Both the position numbers and the translations under genes were made by a program. Positions 29,401 to 41,363 of a stretch of DNA of 64,000 bases are shown piece by piece (within the stretch, counting starts at the first letter, position 1; every line of letters starts with the position of its first letter). The stretch is from Cruorifilaria tuberocauda (Eukaryota > Nematoda > Chromadorea > Rhabditida > Onchocercidae): assembly GCA_013365365.1 (NCBI GenBank), contig JABVXU010000231.1, positions 1 through 64,000 of the forward strand, written 5' to 3'. The notes beneath the pieces were generated by a model. That model searched no databases. It saw only the letters and a list, made by a program, of their open reading frames with translations, and had not been told where the DNA came from.

Positions 29401-32400
29401 TTATTCACTTATCAAATTTCATTTAAAAGATTGCAACATTTATCAAGTTTCATACATATGATTTAAAATTAATTAACTTATAAATGGAAGTAATTAAATT
29501 ACTCAATTAGTTCAGTTCTTAGTTGAAGAGTTTTTTAGAAAAAATTTTTAGGAATTTAAATTCATAATTGGTTTCTATGAAATTAAAAAAAGAAGTGTCA
29601 ATTGTAGAATTCACTATTAGAGAAACAAATGCAAGAATTAAATTATCAACTGGAAGATGATCAAAGATCCTATGAAGCTGCCCTGAATGATCGTGATTCT
29701 CAAATCCGGAAAATGCGTGAAGAGTGTCAAGCGTTAATGATGGAATTGCAAATGCTTTTAGATACTAAACAAGTTTGTTAATTGATTTTTTATTTTTTAG
29801 AAAAATTTTATCATAAACTAAATATATATTCAATATGAATATTGGAAATTGCAAAGTTTGGACGGAAATGAAACTTTCCTGGAAAAAAATTCAGTAGATT
29901 AATACCGTAATATTGCAAGTCTTAATATTTAAAACAGGTTTACTATTGACTATTGGTGTGTTTACGGTATTAATCATATCTTACCTATAATTAAATCTTA
30001 CCCATAAATAATCTATCATTAAGGATAGGTAGTAGTTATTTTGTTTTACAGTTGAAAAAATAATAAAGTTTGTTTAATTTAAACTTGGAAGATTTAAATG
30101 GAATGAATTTTTCATGGACACTGCTATAGAATACAATATGCAGCATTTGAAATCTTTCCTGAATATTTTGGGATTTTGAATCGGAAAAAGTTTTTCGCTA
30201 ATTTTTATTGTAGAGAAAATTGGAGAGAATTAATTTTCTTCTAAAATTGTTAAAATTTAAAGGACATGAAAGAAGAAATTAAAATGACTCAGTATATTTA
30301 CTTTCTTCCGAATTTCCTCTTCAGACATTGGATGCCGAGATAGCGATTTACCGGAAGATGCTTGAAGGTGAGGAGAATCGTGCCGGATTGCGTCAGCTTG
30401 TTGAACAAGTCGTCAAAACTCATGGCATCACCGAAGTTGGAGAAACCGGTAAATACCATTTGCTTTTTTTCTTCTTCCAATCTTCTCTTACATTTTCATT
30501 TATACTTTATTACTTTACTTTACTCTCATTCTGTTATTATCAATCCATAAATAGGTGAACATTTTTCTGTCTTATTTGAAATTTTTATTAAAGTTGAGAT
30601 GATACTTATCAAAATGCTGATCGTGATAAGTGATTACAATTCCACTTCCTTATCACTTTGATTAATTATCATTTCACGGAATTGGATGATATTACAATAA
30701 TGATTATCTTTGTGGCACAGAACGACAATTTCACTGTACAAATATTTTGATAGCGCAATTAAATTTAAACTAATTCCAATTAATTCTAATAGAATTATTC
30801 CTCCAATTAGAAACTGAAATTCTTAGAGTACAATCTTTTTTCCGCCAATTCATTATCTAAACTTTAGTTTAAATTTCTAGAAAAAGCGACTCATTTAACA
30901 TTTTCATTTCTATTTCTAAAATTTTTTTGCAGAGAAGAATTTCGAGTTGAAAATATTATTTGCATTAAATTTCAAATTAAAAGTTCAAAATTCAACTGAA
31001 ACTTGATTGATTAATTGCATTAAGGTAAAGAACGGTTCGAAATTTGTTGAACTGTATGGAAGGCAAGGAAATATTTCAATTTTTTTTTAAGGCATAATAA
31101 TTGATTATAGAACTTTCTTGAATTCTTTCTTTGCCGTCTTCAATTTGATTACTCATTTATTGCATACTTATCCTTCATAAAAGTTTTTCTCAAGGAAATG
31201 TCATTTTCCAGAGTTCCGTTTGGTAATATTTTTTTCTCCTTACTTTTCCCGAGTTATACCGAATAAGTTTTTGAGCAATTAATCAACTTAATTGTGCCAT
31301 AAGGATTTGCCAATTTAACTCTACAGATTATATTTATAAAAACTTATCCTTAACATCTATTTCTGATCGGTTTATAATGTTTCTCACTTTCTCTTGAAAA
31401 TTAAACCCAATTCAATTATCCTTAATAAGCTAAATAAGCTGAACCTATAAGATATGAAAGCATAGGACAAAATTTTAAGCAAATTTGAAATTTAACCTTT
31501 TTCTTTGTTTAAGAGAGCATTCGTGTGCTTAAAGGTGAAACAGCTAGTCGTACGTCATTTCAACGTTCCGCTAAAGGCAATGTTTCCATTCAGGTTCCAT
31601 TCATTTATTATTGTAAAAAATTTTCAACATCTTCAAGTTACTTCAAATCCATGTAATTTCGCTGATTTTCGTACCGAAAAGCTATTATGCAAATTAGTTT
31701 GCGTAAATTCCATAGCTATGAATTTTTTATTTCTGAAATTTCAGAATCAAATGTAAAATTTTAGTATAAGATATTAAATTTCAGGATGCTTCATCAGATG
31801 GTAAATTTATTTTACTGGAGAATACACACCGTTCCAAGGAAGAGCCGGTTGGTGGATGGAAACTGAAACGGAAAATTGACGGTAAACGTGAAATTGTGTT
31901 CACCTTTCCAACGAATTTTGTTTTGAAACCTGGAAAATCAGTCAAGGTAACTTTTCCGTTTCATAATCCGAAATTTTTTTTTGGTCTCTAAAATTTGTTA
32001 GTTCATATTTTGAAACAATAAAGGTACAATAATATGAAATTCACTGAATTAGTTTCAGCCATATCATCCTTATTTCAACGAATGATTAAAATGAATCAAA
32101 AAATATATTAATTATAGATTTGGGCTCGTGGTCAAGGACCGTACAGTCCGCCTGATCAATTAGTTTTTGATGCAGAAGACTCGTTTGGAATTGGTTCTAA
32201 TGTACAAACCATACTGTTCAATAAGGAGGGAGAGGTGATCAGTTTCGATTGATTGAATGGGATAACTGTTTAATCGATTCAAACACGCAAAAAGTTTAAA
32301 CAAATAATATAGGATCAATTAAATGATAATTTTTCATTCTAATTATCTTTTATTTTTTATGCATAGAACTTAGTTAAGTGATAATTGAGTTGGTTAGATT

Positions 32401-32557
32401 TTATTTAGTTAATACTTTGCACTGAAATTGCAACATAACAATCATATTATTTTATTTGATGCAAAAAAAAAACTTTAATTCGGAAAATGAAAAAGTTTTT
32501 TTGTAATTTCAGGAACGTGCATCGCATATTCAACGCTCAAGTCACACTGTCAGTTAA
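26404..32557 (+). CDS. Cytoplasmic intermediate filament protein with lamin-tail domain
   Basis: Fourteen exons: 26404-26513 (ATG 26408), 26826-26998, 27143-27256, 27615-27712, 27818-27875, 28243-28371, 28704-28913, 29013-29186, 29608-29772, 30325-30448, 31514-31593, 31785-31946, 32118-32234 and 32513-32557. All phases agree and give 584 residues. Domains: a short head (1-70); a coiled-coil rod opening with [19 protein letters not shown] (about 83-101) and closing with [18 protein letters not shown] (about 411-428), both filament signature motifs; then a lamin-tail immunoglobulin-like fold (about 472-575, with GGWKLKR and [13 protein letters not shown]). There is no nuclear localisation cluster or CaaX end, so it is cytoplasmic, as in the nematode IFA/IFB/IFP group and the filarial muscle-cell filament antigens. 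Such proteins give hypodermis, muscle attachment or gut mechanical strength. The acceptor tttttttcag lies four bases before the ATG and could receive a spliced leader or an upstream exon. I cannot assign the exact paralogue. Confidence 0.95.
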
Positions 32558-35500
32558 AATTTTTGTGCAACAATAACAGCGACAACAACTTTAATCAAAA
32601 ATTTTCAGTTTTTATCTAACTGTTAGAAGAAGTCTCAACTGATAATTCAAATATAATTCATCATTATCCATCGATTTCTCTATATTCTAAGCAGAATTTC
32701 TTTTTATCATTATTCATTCAAACTTTATCAATCAATTAATTAATAACTTACATTTATTCTTTTTGATTTTTGATCAGTATCAAGCAATCGATTGATTGGT
32801 ACATTTTAGACTATTTTTTTTTGTTGTAGTATTAATTTAATTTGCATACGCACTACATGATAATATTAGCATATTTGGGAAGAGCATTTTAATCATTTCT
32901 TGATTACAATAATTAATTCCTATGCACTGCTTTGCTTTATAAAATATCACTTGCAATTTAAAAGAAAGAAACAAAAGGAATTAACTTTGGTCATTTTTTA
33001 ATTATCGTTTTAATTTCTGCTGAAGTAAAATAATTTTGTGTGCGTTTTTTGCTTGTGTACACTTATTTAAAAGAAATGCAAAATTTAATTTACGGATGGT
33101 TGGATGGATGCCATAGAATATTAGCTTGGCTTTATTATTGCAGTTGGCTTAGGCTAATTAAGCAGCAAGTTAAGAAATTGCTATTTGAACAACTTTGAAG
33201 GGTTTATTTTTCGATTTTTCATAGTTAGAATCGAATACTAATTTGGATTCATTTAAAGATTTCATTTCAGATACTGAAGTTTTAAATTGCTGACATATTC
33301 AAATAGCAAGAAAAAATTGAGATTTTAATGCATGCTTCCTTCCTAGTTCCTGGTACAACAATATATTCTCACCAGATTATTGTTGTTTTTCCGCGAGTTT
33401 CAAGTTCTAACCGTTCCGGATCAGTACACTTTTCCGAACTGTTTCATTTTGCAGCTACACAGCAATCACTGCTTGGGAATAAATTATTTCTTGATCGAGA
33501 AAAATTTATTCATTAACGTAGTGATTAAATTTTCCTGCTTCATTTTGTAAAGAAAACATTCCGGAATTTTATGCTCTAGTCATTCCATCATTGCTTGATT
33601 GAATCATTTTGAATTTATTTGATTTTTAATCAGAATAAATTCATAATAAATGAAAGAGAATGCAGGAAATATTTACCCATGAAGTTAAATTAATTTTTTC
33701 TGCTTTTAGAATTAAAGGTCTGAAAAAAAATTTGCTATTTTTCCTTCATATTGTTTACAAAATCCAAAAAGAAATCCTGTTTAAAGTATTTATTAGAGCA
33801 CCGTATGAATCATTCCGAATGTGTTTCCGGATTCACGTAAAATTCGATTTCTTTTCAGAATTCAAGAAAACGATAAGCTTTACTGAACTTGGAAAAAATG
33901 GATCTTTTTAAGTTTTTAAGCTATGCTTTAATTTTTGTAATTTAAAAAATTTTTATAACTGCTCTTTAACTTTTTTAAATTCCAAAATCAAAAATTGAAG
34001 AAAAGTTTAAAAATTTAAAGCACGAAAAGGAAAAATTATATTGAAGTTTGAAATTTTTTGACAAAATAAAACATACTAGGGGGAGCAAATTTTGATAAAT
34101 TCAGTAGATTTTCTCTAAATTTTCAAGGATAAAATACAATTATGATAAGTAGTTGTTCATCGTGCGTTATCACCGATAATGCTGCAATGATAAATCGTGA
34201 TAATAGCTTCGTCATCATCATTCTCATCATGAATGAAGCAGAATTGCACTTAAGTAGTTCGCGAAGCAATCGAACGCTATATACAGCTATATACATAATA
34301 TATATAAATATATATGCTATCATATGTCGATCGGACAAAACTGAGCTAAACTAAGCTAAATTGCAAATATTCCCTTTAAATTAAAAATTTTCAAACCTAA
34401 AATCAAACCATTCTCGAAAGCAATTTAAGAGGAAAAGCATATACTTTATCTGAATTACCTTATTTGATAGTTCCGATCGACACTCATTCTTCTATCTCTT
34501 TTCTGTCAGATTCAGTCCTGCTTTTGAAAGTAATATCCTTTTGGGAGAATCATAGAAGTAGTACTAACTCTTTTCACCTCACATCCCACAATAAATTATC
34601 TATGCGTACGTGCGTGTGTGCTTTCATGTATGTCATTTCTTTATGGAACAATTGAAAAAATAAAAAGAAATGGAAATCTTGTGCAATTATGATTTGTTTA
34701 TTAATTAATTATTGAAGGAAATGAATGAATAAAGTTAACGTAACTATTAAGAGATATTAATTTTAATTAAGAAATATGAAGCGATAAAAAAGATGGAAAC
34801 AGAAGAAAAAGATAAAAATGAATTGGATTATCAATTTTCCGCCTGAATGTTAAAATAAATTCATTGATATTCAATTGATCAGAAATATTATGGAATCACA
34901 TTTTCTCACAACATTACTGATTAAAGCATCCATTATTTCGAAGTATTAATTCAACAAGCCTTTTTTTAGATGACTTATAGTCCCATGTTCATACTGTTGT
35001 GTTATAGTAATTAAGTTTTTCATTTCACCACTGAAAAGTGACAATAAGTGATAAAACACTTTCAAGACTATAAAAAATATGAAAAATAATAAAAAGATAA
35101 TTGGTTCAGACCTACGATAAATGATTAATCTCACTTTAAAATATCAAATTTATATTAAAGGCAGACTGCTTGTACAGAATTGGAAACCACAGAACAAAAG
35201 TTAATTTTATTGTATATTCAAGAAATAATGGATGGCAGAAATTTGAAAACTCAAAATTCAAAATCAAAAACTTGAACAAATCGTCGAAGTTTCATTTCCA
35301 TCAATATATTCAATTTGAATGCTAAAAATTCAGCTTAGCTTATCTACATTTAAACCATAACACATTTTAAAAATTCTATCTTTATTTTGCAGTAAATGAT
35401 AACGGAAAAGAAAGATGGAAAGGAATAAAAAGAAAATTCTAAATAAACTTATTGTGTCACAAAGAATTTTTCTATCGAAAGAAAGTCATGAACTAACAAT

Positions 35501-35932
35501 CATGAACTTCCTTAATTTATTAAGGAATTTATTTCTTAATTTATTTCTAAAATACCTTAATTTATTTCTAAAAATACAATCAGCAATAAAGAATTCAAAA
35601 TCAAATAATAGAAAATAATAAAATCGCATCTCTCTTTAAAAAAGACTTCTTATCCTTACAAAATAAAATATTATTCAAAAACTGAGACTAAATAAATGTG
35701 AAATAAAAATATGACAATCGGAGCAATTAATTAATTGTAATTACTTGCAAAGCAGGAAATAGTCTCTGGGAATGATGCTGTACCATAGGAAAGTTGAAGC
35801 AGATAGTTATAATTAAGATATGGCCTCTCACTTCCCTTGCCTTATTGATACCCTCCACAATATTGTAAAATTGTTAATGTTAACGTATTAATGTTATGTT
35901 ATTGTATGTACCAAACCAAATCAATCTCGAGA

Positions 35933-35995
35933 TCTTGAAATTAACGGTTATCACATCTGTCTGACGGAAGCCAGCAGTTTGATTCCACGCAAATA
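35933..35995 (+). pseudogene. Decayed tRNA-Val-like fragment
   Basis: The segment ggttatcacatctg matches the D-arm and anticodon-stem region typical of eukaryotic tRNA-Val. It is preceded by an acceptor-like gatcttg and followed by gac at the anticodon position and a T-loop-like gtttgattcc. The anticodon arm is short by about two bases and the T stem does not pair, so it cannot be functional. Recognition is from general tRNA knowledge only. Confidence 0.35.
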
Positions 35996-36404
35996 GAAAA
36001 ATCCCTCAATCTTATTACTATCACAAAAACTCGCCAGTGCTAATGATTATCTGATAATGCATATCCATGCAAATGATTAATTAGTCATGAATTTTCATTC
36101 TCACAGCTAAAAATGTTGTCGAAAACAAAACGATTTATATTTAAATTATCAATTATAAAGGTGTAGAATGTGTTATTGACGTGAATATTTGATAGGTTAT
36201 TTGAAAAGCAGAGATGAAATATCTCCTCTAGAGAAGACAGAAAATCTTTTAAAAGTATACTTCTTATTTCTTAGCAAAGTGCTAAGTGATAAACTCTATC
36301 AATTAGTACGACCATTTCGCAACTAATCAAAATCCCTTAATTGCCCCGGACTTCTTCGAGACCGAGCTTCCTTACCCTCTTCAAACACTGAGTATATCAG
36401 GGTT

Positions 36405-36447
36405 CACACCGGCCAGCTGTGAAATACCCGGCCGGTCCACCGGTGTG
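36405..36447. repeat. GC-rich inverted repeat
   Basis: CACACCGG at 36405-36412 and its exact reverse complement CCGGTGTG at 36440-36447 enclose a loop that again contains ggcc/ccggccgg. The patch stands out in AT-rich intergenic DNA. Confidence 0.7.
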
Positions 36448-36936
36448 TCCGGTAGTAATATTGTGACATTTTTGTAACTTCGAGAAATAGGTGGTATGGA
36501 ATATGCTACGTGTTACGTGATTACGTTATTGTTATTTTTTCTCGAATAGAACTAAAAAACAAAGGTATTTTTTTCTATATGTAGCATTTTCATTAACGGC
36601 GATATGTGACACTTAACGTTTTATGCAGAAAGGACATTAAACATTCATAGTATTTTTTTATTTCATGTTAAATATAAATGAGCAAAATAAAGATACTCAT
36701 GTTTTGTTTGGTATTTTTACGGTTACATGATATTCGACCCAAAAATATACATTTATTTTTTTTCGTCGTTCGTTAAAATCTACAATATGTTTGTAAGATT
36801 CAAGTTTTAGCAAAGATCTTATTAAGCAATTTTTTGTTTGCTACTTACCTAAAGAGTAAAAAAATTTTTAAGTGAATTTTATGGATTATTAATATTTGAT
36901 TGTAGGTGAATAATAACAATCTGCTACATATCAATA

Positions 36937-39900
36937 ATGGCATTAAGGCATCGAGAAATAAATAACCATAAATTAGAAATTAATAGTGATGGCTATTTGG
37001 ATTCATCCATGATTCAATGTTAGTTTTTATAATTGTTTCTGTTACACATCAGAATATCGAAATTAAAAATATCTTGACCTTTTTTACCCAGAAAATATGT
37101 CCCAGACTTTGCCAAGTAAGGTTTTAATTCATCTCGTCATATGATTATGATTGTTGAAACTATCGTATTATCTAGTAGGACATTGTGATATTTAAGGGAT
37201 TTTTGGTCTATTTTACGCTAATTTTTCGTTAGTAATTTCTATTAAAAACTTGTAATTTGCTCATAATTTTTTCCAGTTATTTTTTATACTGATTATGCTT
37301 ATTTTATATGGCGATAATTTGTTGTCTACAGATCAAATTATCGAAGCTCCAGATTGGGATGATGATGGTACTTATGATATAAAAAGAGATTTGGGAAAAA
37401 CTATGGTTCAAAGATTATTCCATTGGGGTCCATTGGCTGTGATTTGTATAACATTAATTGTGTGTTCGATCCATCATTTCTTTAATAATTCATGAGAATA
37501 TAGTAAAATTGTAACTCGATAATGATCTTTCCTTGTTATTTAAATTAGTTTTAGTTTTTTTTTCTACTTTTCTATTTTTCTAGGTATTTAATTTTTTTTC
37601 GTTAATTACACACAATATGCATTTAAATCCCATAATATAAGAATTGAATATAAGAATTTTTAGATAGGAACTGCTACGACGTATGTACATTTACAATGGT
37701 GGCCTTTAACTACAGTAACTTCATTCTTGCATCTTTCACTTTTCTTACTGTTTAATTATCTGACTCTAATTAATCTCAGTAGATCATCATTTTTTGGTCC
37801 AGGATATGCTCCATATAACTGGAAACCGCCGAAAAAGGTATGGATTATTTTCAGTATAATTTATCGCATTGTTCATCGCTCTAAATATTTTATTTAATTA
37901 GAGATTATGGAAGTAACTAGAAACATGGGTCAATTTTCTTTCAATTATGAAGGCTTTATGATGTTGCCATCATAAAATAACTGGTAACATTGTTTCGAAA
38001 TAATGTTTGTATTTTTGAACATTATAGGATAGAATTCATAAAGATTTGATTTGATAATTTAAGAAGGATGAAGATCGTTTGCAATATTGTCGAATATGTG
38101 ATGGTTTTAAAGTGCCTCGTTCTCACCACTGCTCAAAATGTGGTCGTTGTGTTTGCAAAATGGATCATCATTGCCGTAAGTTTCGTTGTATTGGAAGAAA
38201 TACAAGAATTCGGAGATAAAATAGCCTTGAAAAAAGAGTGTTTTGCATTCAGGAACTGGAAAATTTTTTAAATAAGGACCGTCTAATTATCTTAAAGTTA
38301 GAAAACTTTTCTGATCTGGCTGGCTAGGTAAGTTGAGTTGTTTGTCTCAGTAGTTCCTTTTTATTCACAGGTCATGCTTTTAGCTTGGATAAATAATTGT
38401 GTTGGACATCGAAATCATGCTTTATTTGTGCGCTTTCTTGTCTCGGCAATACTTGGTTGCATTCATGCTGCTATAATTCTATCTCTAGCTTTATATCGTT
38501 TTTTATCCCGGGTAATTTTCGAATTTTTTTCGCATACATTTATAGAATTTATCGATGAATATTTGTATCGATTTATTTGCCTAATTTTCTTTCTCCTTCT
38601 TTTTATATTTTCGTACTTCAATTGTATTGCTTTCTTGTTTATACAAATGTAATTGAACAATCAGAAATCATTCATCGTCATTAGCATGATTTATTGTTTG
38701 CCACATTTCCCACTCAATCGTAGTTTATATTGAAGTAACACTGTTCGTCGTTCCGTTTAGTACTTTTAGCTGGGCACTAAGATGATATATGATTTTGGGC
38801 CTATTTGTATTTCGAAATTTTGGATTTGATTTGAAACTGTCCACTGTTTTGTATTTTTTCTGCTTCCTAACTAAAATATTTACAGATACATACAGTTAAA
38901 TTTGCGTTCCTTTCAGTTCTGTTCTTAACTGAACATTATTTCAAATTTTTAATATATATTCAACGACTTCAAATTTTGGAAAATAATTTTTCTACTCATT
39001 TTTTAAAATAAGGAAGTTCATATTCAGATTTCAGGTGTGGTATTTTAGTCACGGTAGTAGCGGTGAACTGATTATTTTATCATTATATTCATTTATTTTT
39101 GTCATATTTGCATTTGGTCTTGCATTGGGTGTCATAATTTCAGTTGGTTTTTTATTAGGTATACAGATTCGAGGGATAATTCGGAATCGTACTGGTATTG
39201 AAGATTATATCGGTAATACTTGTTGTACGATTTTTAAAATTCTTCTATTCACATTTAATTACTTTTTTAATATAAAAAATTACATTTGTGAGATGTACTA
39301 ATGTACTTCAACTGCAACAAGTGCAGCTTAAGTTGAGATGCGAATTGCAGTTGGATAACTTGCAGGTGAAATATGTATTTTAAAATTATACTATTAGGAA
39401 CTTGCAACTACTATTTAATATTTAATTTCATAGCATTTATGTTTATTGTAGTTGATAAGGCAAATGCACGTGAACGAAATGCTGTATTTATCTATCCTTA
39501 CGATTTGGGTTGGCGTCGTAATATATCTGATGTTCTATTAACATGGAATGGTATACCAAAAGGAAATGGAATTTGGTGGCCTATCATATATCCAACTACA
39601 CAGTTTACGCTTTCGGTTTGTTATTCAAAGGCATAATAATTTTCGGAGAAATTACAGTTATAAAATCAAAAATGATTTTAGAAACTCTTTGAAAATAATC
39701 CAGCCTCCCATGTTTATAAAAATAAGCCACTTTAGATAGTCTTTCGTTTTTCTAATGATAAAAATTGATTGCATTTTTCGTACGTATAAATGATATTTTG
39801 TTAATATATTCCTTTTTGTTTGTTATTTAATTTTTTGGTATAAGTTTAAATTACTTTTGTAATCTAACTGCTTAGCTGAACTTCATTTCAATTTTCTCAT

Positions 39901-41173
39901 GATTGAAAAAAAACTGATATCGAAAGGTTTTTTTTATTTCATAGTTTTATAAACTAATTTTACTTTCCAAAAATTTCTCTATCTTTGAAATGTTGTCGAA
40001 TTAAGATTTTTTGAAATAGCAAATATTTAAAATTAAAAGAGTATCATGTAAATCATTCGCAACTTTTCAAGGAAACTTATTTTCCTTTAAATATTACTGT
40101 TGCATAAAAAATGTTAATCTTCGTCTTTGATGTAATAAAAGAAATTTTCAAGTCCCCATTTGTCGCTGAAATTTAATGAACAATTTAGGTTGGCCATATA
40201 TTCATTTGAGCATTATTTAATATCCGCTTGTGCAGCAATGATAGAGTCATTGACTGTCCTTGATGCTTCTTTTAAAGTATGACTTCCACTTTTGTCACAA
40301 TAAAGCTTTTAATTCGAGCCATTTAGAAGATTATTAGTATTTGTAGAGTGGTTTAGTTAGTATTGCTGGTAGTGATGGGGCATCCTTCCCTTAAATGCAC
40401 GCACTTATTCGTGAATATATTCATCTTTTGTCCAAGAGAAATAATTAACTTTTTTTGGCAGGGTTCATTTCGATTCATTATTCGCTCAATTTGGAACTTT
40501 TATCCCTTTAAAAAGAAAAAAATTGCTCTCTGTTGTATATTAGAGACATGATGCATACCTTCTCAAATAATTCCTGAGTTTCAATTTAATAATATAAATT
40601 CTAATTCTTTTTTTTTGAACTATCGAATTCGAATAATGAAGTTCAATATTTTTGTTAAGTGGGATAAATATTTGAGGAAGAGCAGTTGTTGCAAAAAAAA
40701 TACAAGCGAGATAATGCGCACGAAGTTGAAATTATACAGGATTTCTCGGGTGGTTATTGTTCCTCACTTAAATTTGGCATCTCTATTTGGTTTTGTCAGC
40801 CATGGTCGGATGAAACACGACAACTGGTGAGAGTAAGTCTAATTTCTCTTTATTTTCACTTCAATCGCTCATTGTAAGTTATCATATATGTTTGCTAATT
40901 CGAACTTTTATTTTAATTTATAGCTTGTTAAGATTTTGCATTTCGGAATGAAATTTTGTCTACGACTTTCAAGATTTAAATTGCTGTCGCAAACACAACT
41001 TTTTCCCTTTGAAAAAGGTTTTGCAGGTCGGCGAACATTGGATGGTTACTCGAATTAGCAAATATTGGTTTTATGGTGCTTTGATGAATGATCGCAAAAC
41101 AACGGAACCGGGAAAAGAAAAAATTATGATGATTAGAGGATGGTTTCCGCGAATATGTGCTCGAAAATTATGA
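36937..41173 (+). CDS. ZDHHC6: ZDHHC6-type palmitoyltransferase (DHHC zinc finger, SH3-like tail)
   Basis: Preferred model: exons 36937-37018, 37332-37459, 37664-37837, 38064-38175, 38384-38511, 39035-39212, 39452-39615, 40677-40832 and 41027-41173, all in phase, 422 residues (human ZDHHC6 is 413). The cysteine-rich domain reads HHCSKCGRCVCKMDHHC followed by PWINNCVGHRNHA; Cys165 of the DHHC motif is the acyl-carrying residue. Four membrane spans: two before the domain (about 64-84 and 90-108) and two after it (about 184-206 and 222-250). The C-terminal part resembles the ZDHHC6 SH3-like domain and ends ...RGWFPRICARKL, without an obvious KKxx signal. In mammals this ER enzyme works with selenoprotein K and acylates calnexin and the IP3 receptor. 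Codon 165 is followed by an intron splitting the Pro of DHHCPW. An alternative start is ATG 37295, reading directly into the second exon (407 residues). Donors after 37459 (gtgtgt) and acceptors at 38063 (ttaag) and 40676 (ttgag) are weak but are fixed by homology. Confidence 0.92.
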
Positions 41174-41357
41174 CAAAAAATTAGGGAATGATAATCTTTT
41201 TCGTCAGAATTTCAAACTTTCGTTCAATTTTAGTTATTATTAATCTGTCGGTAAACTCAGCATTATTAGGAAAAAGTGAAGGACTTCATATCCGCCATTT
41301 TTGATTATCTACCTTAAATTTAAGTCATTGTGTTGAAAAATTATCAAAACATTTATT

Positions 41358-41363
41358 AATAAA
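41358..41363 (+). promoter_or_regulatory. Candidate poly(A) signal of the ZDHHC6-type gene
   Basis: An AATAAA lies about 185 bases after the stop codon at 41173, in a T-rich setting. The motif is common by chance in DNA this AT-rich, so the assignment is only positional. Confidence 0.35.

Larger units (their letters stand above)
32558..36936. other. Intergenic region between filament and ZDHHC6-type genes
   Basis: No supported gene. Frames open at 33328-33516, 33660-33911, 34123-34354 and 35415-35618 are AT-rich and unsupported. The region contains a short imperfect repeat of cttaatttatttctaaaata (35510-35580), a tRNA-Val-like fragment (about 35933-35995) and a GC-rich patch (about 36335-36460). 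Confidence 0.6.

Noticed and set aside
36998..37114. Small exon candidate around 37091-37114 (MSQTLP) before the ZDHHC6-type gene
   Set aside because: Joining it to the 36937 exon creates a stop or breaks the frame into the next exon.
37277..37331. Hydrophobic extension LFFILIMLILYGDN as a true membrane start of the ZDHHC6-type protein
   Set aside because: Possible, but the 36937-37018 exon joins in phase to 37332 with good splice sites, and related enzymes start with a soluble segment; kept only as an alternative start.
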